DNA from: Sedimenticola sp.
GTDB lineage: Bacteria; Pseudomonadota; Gammaproteobacteria; Chromatiales; Chromatiaceae
Assembly (NCBI GenBank): GCA_026984735.1
Contig: JALSRN010000048.1
Location: forward strand, 110,477-174,476
Direction of reading: 5' to 3'
Length of the DNA stretch: 64,000 nucleotides
Positions 1 to 9,551 of this stretch are shown in pieces. How positions within the stretch are numbered: the stretch's first letter is position 1; the number at the start of each line of letters is the position of its first letter. Under the pieces are notes generated by a model, which worked only from the letters and a program-made list of their open reading frames with translations, was not told the origin of the DNA and did no database searches. Made by a program: the position numbers and the translations under genes.

Positions 1-937
1 CCTTCTCCTCGTCCGACCCTTTCCCGCGTTCCACCAGTGCTGCGGCCGAGGAGGCGTCGAGAAGCGGCTTGGCGTTCCAGCTCTCCAGCTTGAGGTACCA
101 GGGATGACGGCTGCTCTTGAGCAGATGATAGGCCTTCTTCTTGGGCTTGTAGAGCAGCCAGGTGGCGTCGCCGGCCTTGCCGTGGAGCGCCAGGCGGCGC
201 AAGGGCTTGTCCAGGTGCCAGGAGGGATCGGGCTCGTCGGCCGCGATGGCGTCCGCCCGTGCCCCGGCCAGGGCGGAGAGCAGATGCCGCGCGGCGCCTT
301 CTTTCAACCGGGCTCCCGGATTTCCCTCGAGCCGCCACCCTTCTTTCTTCTTCACCAGCTTCAAGCCGTCCACCTCGACGGCGTCCAGCGCCTTGGCCTC
401 GGGCCGCAGAAGCTCTTGATCGAACCACCGTTCCGGCTTGGCGGGAAAGCGCCACTCGGGCACTTTGGCCGCATAGACATTTTTCTCGCCGAAGGGACGC
501 AGATAGGTGCGGTCCACCCCCGCGGACTTGCCCAGGAAGAAGGCCGCAACCCGCTTCTTGCCGGCGAACAGCTCCACCTTGCGGGAGAAACGCCCCTCCG
601 CCACTTCGAAGCGCTCCGCCGCCCCTTTGCTGGTGGCCACGGGATGATCCAGCTTCGCCCCGGCCACCGCCTCGATGGCCGACTTCGCCTTGCCTTCGGC
701 GACAGGCGCGCCGAAATAGCCCGGCAGGCGCCACCCCTCCTTCTCTCTCTTCACCTCCAGCCGGTCGCCCTTTTCGCCGGTCACCACCAACCGGTCGACG
801 GATGCCGGAGCGCCCCCTTGCAGAAGCGGTTTCGGCTGCGGCGAAGCGTTCAAGGCTCCGTCCCGCTGGGCCAATGCCGCCGCCAGCGCCAACTGGGCCA
901 GAAGCAGGACGGAAGCGACGATCAGCTCCTTTCTCAT
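1..937 (-). CDS. DUF4340 domain protein, partial (C-terminus beyond window)
   Basis: Third gene of an ABC export-type operon. The ATG lies just after the stop of the permease/GldG fusion, and about 312 residues are visible before the left edge cuts the frame, so the C-terminus is missing. Residues 1-22 form a short basic-then-hydrophobic N-terminal anchor or signal. The rest is beta-rich and repeats the motif family VDRLVVTGEKGDRLEVKREK / VDGLKLVKKKEGWRL, the repeat typical of DUF4340. Proteins of this family regularly follow GldF/GldG-type permeases and are probably periplasmic partners of the transporter; the substrate is unknown. Family call fairly sure, function unknown. Confidence 0.75.
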   Translation of the reverse strand, partial: MRKELIVASVLLLAQLALAAALAQRDGALNASPQPKPLLQGGAPASVDRLVVTGEKGDRLEVKREKEGWRLPGYFGAPVAEGKAKSAIEAVAGAKLDHPVATSKGAAERFEVAEGRFSRKVELFAGKKRVAAFFLGKSAGVDRTYLRPFGEKNVYAAKVPEWRFPAKPERWFDQELLRPEAKALDAVEVDGLKLVKKKEGWRLEGNPGARLKEGAARHLLSALAGARADAIAADEPDPSWHLDKPLRRLALHGKAGDATWLLYKPKKKAYHLLKSSRHPWYLKLESWNAKPLLDASSAAALVERGKGSDEEK

Positions 938-938
938 C

Positions 939-3830
939 TCACACCTCCTGAAGGATCCTGCGGTAACCGTCCAGCGCCTCCCGCCGGCGCCGGCGGTGGA
1001 TCACCCACACCACGGCGAGCAGCGCCAGCACCAGCAGGTAGTCGCCGTACTCCACCATCTTCTGCCGGGCGGCGCCCATGGGCTCCAGGGTACGGGCGAA
1101 ACGGCTGCGATCACGCCCCCGCAGGGCCAGTAGCGCCTGATCCTGCAGCGACCAATCCACCAGGTTCTGGGCGAAGAGGGCGGGCTTGAGGTACTCGGTG
1201 CCGAGCGCTCCCGTCAGCAAGGCCTCGGCCTCGTCGGTGAAGAGCAGGTTGGAGGCGACCAGGATGAGACGCGCGCCGTCGGCCGAGCGCTCGATCACCC
1301 CTTCCGCCCGCCGGTCGGCCTCCTTCTTCGACGGGGCCTGCTTCCCCTTGCCGGCCTTCTGCTTCCCACCGCTTGCGGAGAGCAGCGGAGAGCGCTTGCC
1401 CTTGAAGGCGGAGTCGAAGCGCCCCTCCAGCATCACCGCCAGGGTGCGCGCCTTGGGTTCCCCCTCGACGCGGAAGCCGAGATCGCCGAACCGGCGAAAA
1501 TCGGGAACGATATCCAGACTGCTCGACGTCCAACTCTTCGCCGAGGAGCGCAACAGCCAGGTCACCTTGCGGCCATTGCGCGCCCGCTTCTCCACCTCGA
1601 TGGGACTGGCGAAGGGCACATAGAGCTGATCCAGGCCGGCGGTGACGGGCGTGCTCCGGTTGAAGCCGTCGTCGCGCACGTCGAGGATGTAGGGGTAGTC
1701 CACCAACTGGATCTCGCGTACGGTGAAACCGCCGCCCAGATGGCGCTCCACCGGGATGGGCAAGGCGCCGGCACGGGGATCCAGCACCATCTCCCCACCC
1801 AATTTCAAGCCGTATCCCGCCAGCCACTCTTCCAGACCGCTGTCGGCCTTGGAGGCGCTCAGCGACGGTTCCAGGCTGACATCGAAGGGCGAGGCGGCCA
1901 CCAGCACGGTGCCACCGCGCATGAGGAACTGGTCGATGGCGAAGCGCTGCTTCTCGTCCAGCGATCGCGGCGCCAGCACCAGCAGCATGTCGGCGTCGGC
2001 CGGCAGCCGGCCGCTCTCGAGATCGGTGTCGATCCAGCGCACCGAGTCGGCCAGCTGGCTCTTCAGCAGCGAATAGCGTCTTCCGCCGGAACCCAAGCCG
2101 AGGGGCGAAGGCGTGGCGCCGCTGGGCGCGAAGACCGCCAGCGTCTTCAGAAATCCGGGCGAAAAGCGCTTCAGCCCCGCTTCCAGCGCCTTGCGGAAAC
2201 CCTCCTCGTCCAGCGACCGCGGCAAGGGCACGGGAAACTTCTGGCGCCCGTCGTCCAGCACCATGTAGAACCAGAAAGGGTGCGGATCGAGCAGGTCGAG
2301 GATCATGGGCTGGAAGCCTTCCTGCCGTTGCAGACGCTTGGCCAGCCGCTGGTCCCGGCCGGGATCCTCGAAACGCACCTTGAAACGTCCGCCGGCGCGC
2401 CGTTGCAGCCGATCCAGCGCCTTCCGCAACGCCTTGCGCGCCCCTTCCATGCCCTTGGGCAGAGCGGCGCTGAGGTAGCCGGTGAAGGTGACCGGCCGCA
2501 CCAGGGTGGCGAAAAGATCGCCGCCCCCCTGATACTGGTTGAGCACTTTGCGGATGGCCGCGGTGATCTCGTACTCGGGATTGCGCAGCGCCACCTCGAG
2601 CTTGGTCTCGGACCCTACCTTGACGTCCACCAGATCCTGGTAGCCCAGCACCTTGTACTGGTCGCCGTAGCTCACCAGCACGTGGAAATAGCTGTTGACC
2701 ACCGAAGCTTGGTACTTGTTGGCGGTGCGGAAGGGAACCGGGCGGATGCCGAAGCGGGAACCGGCCTCCTCCTCCACCGCCGGATCGTCGTGGGGATCGA
2801 CGAACTCCACCCGCACCCGGCCTTTTCCGGCCACCGCGTACTCTTGGAGAAGGTCGCGCAACTGGGGCACCAGCGGCGCCAGCAGCGGATGGGTGGCGGC
2901 GCTGAAGTAACCGCGGATCAGCAGTGGTTCGCGCAACCGCGCGAGGGTGGTGCGGGTGGCGTCCGAAAGGGTGTAGAGGCGTCCCTGGGTGAGATCGAGG
3001 CGCAACCCTCCGAGCTGGTCGATCCAGAGGTTGGCCGCCAGCAGGTTGGCCGCCGCCAGCGCGGTGAGCCACGCCGCGGCGCGATGGCCGGGCCGGGCGG
3101 GATTGCCGGCCCAGGCGGTGCGCGCCAGCTCCAACCGGTTGAGCAGCAGAAAGAGCGCGGCGATGGAAACGTAATAATAGAGATCGCCGAGGTCGAGCAC
3201 GCCGCGCACGATCTCCTCGAAGCGGCTTCCCAGACCGATGGCGCGCAGCCACTCGCCCGCCCGGTAGCTCACCAGCCCCGTGATCGCCGGCGCTCCCGCC
3301 AGATAGAGCGCGCCGCCCACCGCCACGGTGAGAAGCAGGGCGACGATCTGACTCTCCGCCCGGCTCGACGCCCATAGCCCGATGCCGAGATAGGCGGCGG
3401 CGAGAAAGAGCGCCGCCAGATAGCCGCCCGCCACCGGTCCCCAGTCCAGGGGCCCCAGGAAGGCGACGCTCACCGGCAACGGCAGGGTGAGCAGCAGCGC
3501 CAGGGCCACCAGCAGCCAGCCGGCCAGGAACTTGCCGAGCACCAGCGACCAGGGCGAGACGGGCGCGGTCACCAGCAGTTCCAGCGTCCCCGCGCGCCGC
3601 TCCTCGGCCCAGGCGCGCATGGTGAGGGCCGCCACCAGAAAGAGCAGCAACAGCGGCATCCAGCGGAAGAGCGGTTGCAGGTCGGCGATGTTGCGCGCGA
3701 AGAAGGTCTCCACCCAGAAAAAGACGAAGAGCGTCACCGCCAGGAAGAGGGCGAGAAAGAGATAGGCCACCGGCGAGCCGAAGAAAGCGGCCAGCTCCCG
3801 GCGCGCCACCTGCCGGATCTCACGCCACAT
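939..3830 (-). CDS. ABC-2 permease fused to GldG-type periplasmic domain
   Basis: About 963 residues. Residues 1-240 are an ABC-2 permease of the GldF/NosY kind with six or so membrane segments (for example the hydrophobic stretches at 20-40, 60-80 and 100-140). A further membrane helix near residue 265 leads into a large extracytoplasmic GldG/ABC-auxiliary domain starting around the RLYTLSD motif, and a final helix near 930 is followed by a basic tail. GldF and GldG are separate genes in Bacteroidetes but are fused in many proteobacteria. The start is taken at MWREIRQ because it overlaps the ATPase stop by 11 bases; upstream Met codons lie inside the ATPase gene. Substrate unknown. Confidence 0.8.
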   Translation of the reverse strand: MWREIRQVARRELAAFFGSPVAYLFLALFLAVTLFVFFWVETFFARNIADLQPLFRWMPLLLLFLVAALTMRAWAEERRAGTLELLVTAPVSPWSLVLGKFLAGWLLVALALLLTLPLPVSVAFLGPLDWGPVAGGYLAALFLAAAYLGIGLWASSRAESQIVALLLTVAVGGALYLAGAPAITGLVSYRAGEWLRAIGLGSRFEEIVRGVLDLGDLYYYVSIAALFLLLNRLELARTAWAGNPARPGHRAAAWLTALAAANLLAANLWIDQLGGLRLDLTQGRLYTLSDATRTTLARLREPLLIRGYFSAATHPLLAPLVPQLRDLLQEYAVAGKGRVRVEFVDPHDDPAVEEEAGSRFGIRPVPFRTANKYQASVVNSYFHVLVSYGDQYKVLGYQDLVDVKVGSETKLEVALRNPEYEITAAIRKVLNQYQGGGDLFATLVRPVTFTGYLSAALPKGMEGARKALRKALDRLQRRAGGRFKVRFEDPGRDQRLAKRLQRQEGFQPMILDLLDPHPFWFYMVLDDGRQKFPVPLPRSLDEEGFRKALEAGLKRFSPGFLKTLAVFAPSGATPSPLGLGSGGRRYSLLKSQLADSVRWIDTDLESGRLPADADMLLVLAPRSLDEKQRFAIDQFLMRGGTVLVAASPFDVSLEPSLSASKADSGLEEWLAGYGLKLGGEMVLDPRAGALPIPVERHLGGGFTVREIQLVDYPYILDVRDDGFNRSTPVTAGLDQLYVPFASPIEVEKRARNGRKVTWLLRSSAKSWTSSSLDIVPDFRRFGDLGFRVEGEPKARTLAVMLEGRFDSAFKGKRSPLLSASGGKQKAGKGKQAPSKKEADRRAEGVIERSADGARLILVASNLLFTDEAEALLTGALGTEYLKPALFAQNLVDWSLQDQALLALRGRDRSRFARTLEPMGAARQKMVEYGDYLLVLALLAVVWVIHRRRRREALDGYRRILQEV

Positions 3831-4752
3831 GGCGCACCTCCCCGCCGGCCTGCACCTCGGCGAAGACCTTCTCCAGATCCTGCTGCTCGGGGCAGAGGCC
3901 ATAGAGCGCGAAGCCCGCCCGCTGCACCGCCCGCGCCACTTCCGGCCCGGCGTCGGGGGGCGCCTCCAGGCGGTAGGCGTGGCGGCCCTCCGTCCCGCCG
4001 AGGGGCTCCAACGACTCCACCCGGGGCAGCGCCGAGAGCAGCGGCCGCACCTCCTCTTCGGGGCGGTCCACCTCCAGGCGCAGGCCGCGCGCCTGTTGCA
4101 GTTCCTCGAGGCGGGCGTCCACCACCTTGCTGCCGGAGCGCAGGATGATCACCCGCTCGCAAACCGCCTCCACCTCTTGCAGTATGTGGGTGGAGACGAT
4201 CACCGTGGCCTCCTTCGCCAGCTCGCGGACGAGCCGGCGCATGTGCAGGATCTGGGTGGGATCCAGGCCGTTGGTGGGCTCGTCGAGAATGAGGATGCGC
4301 GGCCGGTGAAGGATGGCCTGGGCCACGCCCACCCGCTGCCGGTAGCCGCGAGAGAGGGTGTGAATGGGCGCGAGCGCCTTGGGCGCCAGCTCGGTGAGGC
4401 GGATGGCCCGCGCCAGCGCGGCGCTCCTTTCGGCGGGCGCCACGCCGTGCAGCCCCGCCTGGAAATCGAGATACTCCATCACCGTCATGTCGGGATAGAG
4501 GGGGCAGTTCTCCGGCAGATAACCAATGCGGGATTTGGCTCGATGGGGATCTTCCGCCACCGGCTTCCCATCCACCCGGATCACCCCTTCGGTGGGCTCC
4601 AGGAAACCGGTAATCATCTTCATGAGGGTGGTCTTGCCCGCGCCGTTGTGCCCCAGCAGTCCGACGATCTCCCCCGGCTGGATGCGGAAGCTCACCTCCG
4701 CCACCGCCGTGAAATCGCCGAACCGGCGCGTCACGCCTTCGACGTCGATCAT
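3820..4752 (-). CDS. ABC transporter ATP-binding protein (GldA/NosF-like)
   Basis: About 310 residues; powers the permease/GldG fusion encoded next. Walker A GHNGAGKTT at 34-42, a signature LSRGYRQR near 136 and Walker B ILILDEPTNGLDP near 155 are all intact, followed by a C-terminal extension of about 90 residues typical of ABC-2 exporters of the CcmA/NosF type. The start MIDVEGVTRRFG is chosen because conserved homology begins there; the frame stays open upstream for more than 400 bases but reads as low-quality basic sequence. First gene of a three-gene minus-strand operon with the permease fusion and DUF4340 protein. Substrate cannot be inferred. Confidence 0.85.
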   Translation of the reverse strand: MIDVEGVTRRFGDFTAVAEVSFRIQPGEIVGLLGHNGAGKTTLMKMITGFLEPTEGVIRVDGKPVAEDPHRAKSRIGYLPENCPLYPDMTVMEYLDFQAGLHGVAPAERSAALARAIRLTELAPKALAPIHTLSRGYRQRVGVAQAILHRPRILILDEPTNGLDPTQILHMRRLVRELAKEATVIVSTHILQEVEAVCERVIILRSGSKVVDARLEELQQARGLRLEVDRPEEEVRPLLSALPRVESLEPLGGTEGRHAYRLEAPPDAGPEVARAVQRAGFALYGLCPEQQDLEKVFAEVQAGGEVRHVA

Positions 4753-4886
4753 GGCTGTGGACTCCGTGTTGTTGTTCTTCAGGCGAAGCAAAAACGCGCA
4801 ATTGGAACCGTGGAACTGGAAAAAGTTCCCCGCGGAGCGGCTCGTCGGCCAGCGCGAAGACAGGCGGCGCGGACGCGACCCGGCGG

Positions 4887-6797
4887 TCAGGAGGCCGTGC
4901 AGCTCTCGTCCACGCAGGCGAGGCAGCGACAGGGGGCGAAGGAGCGGGCGTCGGCCTCCTCCATGGGCAGCCGCAGATCCGCCGGCACCCGCCCGGCCAA
5001 CAGGGCGCCCTCGGGCAGATAGGAAAAGAGCTGGTCGTAGCGGCGCACCTCGTGCTGGTTCACCCGACGATGGATGTGGGAACGGTTCAGCTCGCGCGGG
5101 TGGCGCAGCCCGGCGGTGGCGATGATGTCGGCGGTGCGCGCACCGTGGCGGCGTGGAACCGCGCCACGCGGCGAGCCTTCTCTTCCACCACCAGCCCGCG
5201 GTAGAGGCGCGGATCCTGGGTGGCCACGCCACTGGGGCAGCGGTTGGTGTTGCAGGTGAGCGAATGGACGTAGCCGAGCGCGAACATCATGCCGCGCGCG
5301 CTGTTGCACAGATCCGCCCCCAGCGCCATGTTCTTCACCAGATGGAAGCCGGTGAAGATCTTGCCCGAAGCGACCACCCGCACCTCCTCTCTGAGACCGA
5401 AACCGATGAGGCCGTTCACCACCAGCGCCAACGCCTCGCGCAGCGGCATGCCGATGGAGTTGGCGTACTCCAGCGGCGCCGCGCCCGTCCCCCCTCGCCC
5501 CCGTCCACGGTGATGAAATCGGGACGGATGCCGGTCTCCACCATCGCCTTGCAGAGAGCGAGAAACTCGCCCTCCCGGCCCACGCTCAGCTTGAATCCCA
5601 CCGGCTTCCCCTCCGAGAGGCGGCGCAGCCGTTCGACGAAGCGCATCAGCTCGATGGGGTTGGAGAAAGCGGTGTGGGCCGCCGGCGACTCCACCTTCAC
5701 ATGGGGCTCCACTCCGCAGATCGCGGCCACCTCCGGAGTGTTCTTCTCGGCCGGCAGGATGCCGCCGTGGCCGGGCTTGGCGCCCTGAGAGAGCTTGATC
5801 TCCACCATCTTCACCGCCTCCAGGCGGGCCAGCTCCCGGAAACGCTCCGCGGAAAAGCGGCCCCGCCGGTCCCGGCAGCCGAAATAGCCGGTGCCGATCT
5901 GCCACACCAGATCGCCGCCGTGCTCCAGATGGTATTAACCCGGCACCAATCTATGCCATCCTCAGGGCGTCAGACAGAAGTCGGAACGCGGCGCGCTTCG
6001 CAGGCAATGGTGATTCCATCGGCAAGAAGCGCAACAAAGTGCTGGCTTCTGTCTGACGTCCCGATCTTTTTGAAATTCAATCGGTTCGGTCACCACGAGC
6101 GTCCCCGTGGACGTCGTTGCCGCACCTCGACAGGGAACGACCCTGCCTTCGGCGCGGCGCCTCGCCACGAGCGCGCTCGTGGTGACTGAGGGTGACATAG
6201 ATTGGTGCCGGGTTAATAGGGAGTGATGCCGCCTTCGCCGGTGTTGTGCGCGAAGCCTCCCTGCCGGGCACCGAGATTGAGCGCCTGGATGGCGGGGGGA
6301 CTGAGCGCACCGAAGCTCATCGCCGAGATGTTGAAGATGCTGGCGGTGTAGGGACGGTCGCACTGGGAGCCTCCCACCACCACGCGAAGATCGGGCTCGA
6401 CCTCGGCCGGATCGAGGAGCGACAGCGAATGATCGATCCATTCGTAGCCGCTGCGGTAGGCGTCCACCCGGCTGCCGAAAGGCACCGTCTCCACCGCTCC
6501 CTTGGCGCGCTGGTAGACGATGCTGCGGAACATCCGGTTGACCGGCATGCCGTCGGTGTCCGACTCGACGAAATATTGCCGGATATAGGGACGCAGCCGC
6601 TCCATGAGCCAGCGCCCGCGCCCGAAGAGGGGGAAGTTGGGGCGGATGGAGTGGCGCTTCTGGAGCCGGTCGTAGAGACCCACGCCGGCCAGGGGCAGCA
6701 ACGCCACCAGCGTCCAGAGAATGACGGGGCGGAACGGCGCCAGCAGCGCCACCGCCAGAAAGAGCCCGCCGAACACCTTGAAGAAAGTGGAGCGCAT
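4887..6797 (-). pseudogene. FMN-binding glutamate synthase family protein, disrupted
   Basis: Remnant of a GltB-like (glutamate synthase FMN domain) membrane-anchored protein. It starts with MRSTFFKVFGG and two hydrophobic segments (residues 5-45), then the family motifs GSQCDRPY and NISAMSFGALS, and reaches GEGGITPY where a 282-bp element is inserted. Beyond the insert the frame resumes with HLEHGGDLVWQIGTGYFGCR, VEIKLSQGAKPGHGG and FITVDGGEGG. A one-base loss in a G run near 5490-5500 shifts the frame before GTGAAPLEYANSIG, and another one-base loss near 5140 shifts it before ADIIATAGLRHP. The C-terminus carries Cys-rich CRCLACVDESC. All three parts align to one ancestral protein of about 535 residues. 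The G-run shift could be a sequencing error; the insertion cannot. Confidence 0.88.
5935..6216. mobile_element. MITE-like element with TA target duplication
   Basis: A 282-bp non-coding insertion. Its ends are inverted repeats beginning TTAACCCGGCACCAATC, identical over 21 bp and about 90% alike over some 32 bp. It is flanked by TA at 5933-5934 and 6217-6218; removing the element plus one TA restores the reading frame ...ITP-Y-HLEHGG of the interrupted gene. TA duplication is characteristic of IS630/Tc1-mariner-type transposition, so a non-autonomous derivative of that family is likely. Inside are two further inverted-repeat pairs: 5966-5982 with 6044-6060 (15 of 17), and 6089-6101 with 6174-6186 (13 of 13). 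No transposase is encoded. Confidence 0.85.
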
Positions 6798-6849
6798 CGG
6801 CTTCCCTCAGGCTTTCCCAAGAGACCGGCGGGACGGCCGCTTCATTGCG

Positions 6850-7464
6850 TCATTTGCGCTTCCAGGCGCCTTCCTTGCGGTACCAATAGCCTTTGGGCAC
6901 CTCTTCGATCCAGATGCGGGCGAAGGTCTTGCGGATCTCTCCTTCCCACTCGGGATGGCCGTTGGCGCGGGCGATCTCGCGGTAGAGGGCGTTGCGGTCG
7001 CGGTTCTCGTCGGCCACCAGTTTCTTCAGCCGGTTGCGCTGACTGAGCGGCACCTGTTTGAGCGAACGGATCTGCACCAGTCCCGACTCGTTGAAGCCCA
7101 CGGCGCCCGCGCGGTACCAGGGAGCCAGCTGCCGCTGCCGCTGCTGCATCGACTTGCGCAGCCGGGCGATGGCGGGAGTGTCGATGTCGATGTCGGCGCC
7201 GGCCGCTTCGGCCACCGGCACCAGCCGCTCCAGCAGCCGGCCGGCCAGCAGCCAAGCCGGATGGGGGCGGTCGAGATAAGAGTGGTCCGGCCCCTTTTCC
7301 GGCGCTTTGGGCGCCTGCTGCGGGGCCTGTCCGCTGTTCTTGAGCACATCGCGCACGATGACCCGCGCCGCCTGCTCCGCCGCAGCGGCCGGGAAATAGA
7401 TGTTGATGGTCACACAGGCGCTGAGCAGAAGGCTCAGCAGAGGCCAACCGGTTTTCTTGAACAT
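6850..7464 (-). CDS. ydbL: YdbL-like (DUF1318) lipoprotein
   Basis: 204 residues. A lipoprotein signal with lipobox LLSAC (Cys17) is followed by VTINIYFPAAAAEQAARVIV, the start of the DUF1318/YdbL domain; a Pro/Lys linker (about 47-60) separates it from the second half, in which the GFNESGLVQIR and LVADENRDRNALY motifs match the family. It lies 4 bases after the ydbH-like gene, matching the E. coli ydbH-ynbE-ydbL locus, whose products are implicated in phospholipid transport between the envelope membranes. No YnbE-sized gene separates the two here; a lipidated YdbL might stand in for YnbE, which is inference. Confidence 0.75.
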   Translation of the reverse strand: MFKKTGWPLLSLLLSACVTINIYFPAAAAEQAARVIVRDVLKNSGQAPQQAPKAPEKGPDHSYLDRPHPAWLLAGRLLERLVPVAEAAGADIDIDTPAIARLRKSMQQRQRQLAPWYRAGAVGFNESGLVQIRSLKQVPLSQRNRLKKLVADENRDRNALYREIARANGHPEWEGEIRKTFARIWIEEVPKGYWYRKEGAWKRK

Positions 7465-7468
7465 GATT

Positions 7469-9472
7469 TCACTCCACGACGATGCCTTTCAACTGAATAG
7501 CGCGCAGCCGCGCCAGCAGGTCCTTCCAGGCCACGCGCCGGTTCCTGCCGATGACGTCCACCCGCGGAAGCAGCGCTCCCTTGACGATATAGTAACCGCC
7601 TCCCGGGCCGGGGGCACCATCCAGTTCGGCGGTGTCGCCGTGGAGGGTCACCCGCAGTTGCAGCCGGTCGTAGGCGAAATCCTTGAACAGCCCCAGGAAG
7701 GTTCCGGAAAGCCCCGCCGCCACGCCGTTGCCCAGCTTGGTGAGATCGTCGATGGCGCGCTGGCTGATGCGGTGGCGGCGCGCGTCGTGGGGAGGCGATC
7801 TCAGTTCCGCCTCGAAGCCGGCCACTTCCCATCCCACCAGCCGCAGGTCGCGCACCCATCCTTCCAGGCTCCCCTCGATGCGACCGAAGGAGAAGGTGCG
7901 GGAGAGCTGCGCCAGGTCGAGATTCTCCAGGCGCAGGCGGGTCCGCAACACCGGAGCCGGGCCGAGGAGATCTTCGACGGTCAACCCCTCCACCACCACG
8001 CGACCGCCGAACAACTTCAGCACGAGGTCGCCCTCCAGTCGCAGGCGGCCTTCCGCGTAGTGGAAACGCGGCAGGCTCGCGTCCACTTTTCCCTCCAGAG
8101 GAGGCCAGTCCAGCGCGGCGCTGAGCGCCTTCAGGCTCAATCCCGCCAGCTCGGCGCCCCCCTCGGCCTCGAACGGCCCGCGAGGCAGACCGGAGATGAT
8201 CAGGCCGGTGAGCTCGAGGCGGCCGCGCAGCAGATCCACCGCGAACGGCGCCACCTCCAGGCGATGGGGACGGGCCCGCAAGCCCACCTCGGCGCCTCCC
8301 AGCGCCACCCGGTAGAGATGAGCGCTCGTCCACGAGAGGCGGGAGGGAGACGCCGGCGCGGACGCCTTCCAGTAGAGCCGGCCGGAAAGACCATCGAAGC
8401 CGAAGCGCCCCCCTTCGTCCTCGAGCCGCGCCGATTCCAGCGCCAGCGCGAACGCCCGCGGTTCTCCGCCGCCCAGCGTGATGCTGCCGGAGGCTCGGCC
8501 GCGCAGCTGCAAGGCGTCCGCGGGCGTGCCGATGAGCAGCGGCTGGAGCAGCAGGGCATAGCCCTTGGCCAGGTCGGCCAGGCGCCATCGGAAAACGCCT
8601 TCGCGCAGGCCGCCCGCGCGCCAGTCGAGCCGTCCGGAGAGCTCCAGCAGCGCCGGCCACCGCGCCGTCAGTCGTTCGAGATGGAGGCGTTTCTCCCGTT
8701 CGTTCCACCACCCCTCGGCGTTCAGAGTCAGGGGCCGTTCGAACTCCAGGTAGAAAGGATCGAGATAGAGCTGGCCGCGCTTCAATCGCAGTTGCAGATC
8801 TCCCTGCGGGCGCTTTCCACCGTCGAGCTTCCCCGACAGGGAAAGGGCGAGCGCCTCCCCCACGTGAAGTCCCTCTTCATCGCTGAAGCCGAGCTTGGAG
8901 GCGGCCAACCGGAAACGCCCTTTCCAGCCGCCGGATGGGCGCCGGCTCCCCGAGGCGGCCAGCGACAGCGCGCCCGACCCGCTCCAGCCGGATGCCCAGC
9001 GGCTCAGCAGCGGAGCGAGCCGCAGCCCTTCCAAGTTCAGGTTGCCCCCCCAGCCGTCCTGGTCTCCTTCCAGCCGCCCTTCCAACCGCCCTCGGCCCAA
9101 CCGAAAGTTCTTCAGCGCCAAGGCAAGCCGGCCGGAAACCCAACGCCACTCCAGCCCGCCGCCGACCCGCTTCCAGGGGGCCAGCGCAAAATCCAGCTTC
9201 GCCTCGCGGCAGTCGCCGCCGCCCTCCTGAAACAGCCGAAGACGGGGACAGGAGAGGTCCAGGCCGGCGGCCTCGAGATCCAGCGCGGGAAAGGTCAATC
9301 GGTCCAGATGGAGGTCGAAGGCGGCCCGCCCCGAGTCGCCGGGAAGCAGGCGCAGCCGCACCCCTTCGGCCCGCCACTCCGCTCCTGCCACCGACGCGGC
9401 GGCAAGCCCCGCCTCCTCCACGGCGGAGGCGGCGGCCGCCCAAAAGAGCAGGAGCGCCAACAGCAGAGGCAC
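7469..9472 (-). CDS. ydbH: YdbH-like AsmA-family envelope protein
   Basis: A long protein (about 667 residues from this start) made almost wholly of short beta-strand repeats, as in YdbH, TamB and AsmA lipid-transport proteins. The C-terminal third (SLEGWVRDLRLVGWEVAGFEAELRS, with LSGTFLGLFKDFAYDRLQL) matches the conserved YdbH C-terminal region. The GTG at 9472 has GGGGG five bases upstream and gives a hydrophobic signal segment PLLLALLLFWAAAASA; ATGs at 9553 or 9562 are also possible but would overlap the start of the divergent gene. It is expected to span the periplasm from the inner membrane and bridge lipids with the YdbL lipoprotein encoded next. Confidence 0.7.
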   Translation of the reverse strand: MPLLLALLLFWAAAASAVEEAGLAAASVAGAEWRAEGVRLRLLPGDSGRAAFDLHLDRLTFPALDLEAAGLDLSCPRLRLFQEGGGDCREAKLDFALAPWKRVGGGLEWRWVSGRLALALKNFRLGRGRLEGRLEGDQDGWGGNLNLEGLRLAPLLSRWASGWSGSGALSLAASGSRRPSGGWKGRFRLAASKLGFSDEEGLHVGEALALSLSGKLDGGKRPQGDLQLRLKRGQLYLDPFYLEFERPLTLNAEGWWNEREKRLHLERLTARWPALLELSGRLDWRAGGLREGVFRWRLADLAKGYALLLQPLLIGTPADALQLRGRASGSITLGGGEPRAFALALESARLEDEGGRFGFDGLSGRLYWKASAPASPSRLSWTSAHLYRVALGGAEVGLRARPHRLEVAPFAVDLLRGRLELTGLIISGLPRGPFEAEGGAELAGLSLKALSAALDWPPLEGKVDASLPRFHYAEGRLRLEGDLVLKLFGGRVVVEGLTVEDLLGPAPVLRTRLRLENLDLAQLSRTFSFGRIEGSLEGWVRDLRLVGWEVAGFEAELRSPPHDARRHRISQRAIDDLTKLGNGVAAGLSGTFLGLFKDFAYDRLQLRVTLHGDTAELDGAPGPGGGYYIVKGALLPRVDVIGRNRRVAWKDLLARLRAIQLKGIVVE

Positions 9473-9551
9473 GACAACCCCCGATGAGGAAATGGATTCG
9501 GACAGCTTCCATCGTGGCACAATGGCGGCATGGGTTGAAGAGAGAAATGGC

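Noticed and set aside
1740..3377. 545-codon open frame antisense to the permease-GldG fusion
   Set aside because: Gln/Gly/His-rich shadow of a clear gene on the other strand.
5962..6441. Open frame spanning the MITE
   Set aside because: Fuses an alternate frame of the broken gene to element sequence; low-complexity Arg/Ser translation, so not a transposase.
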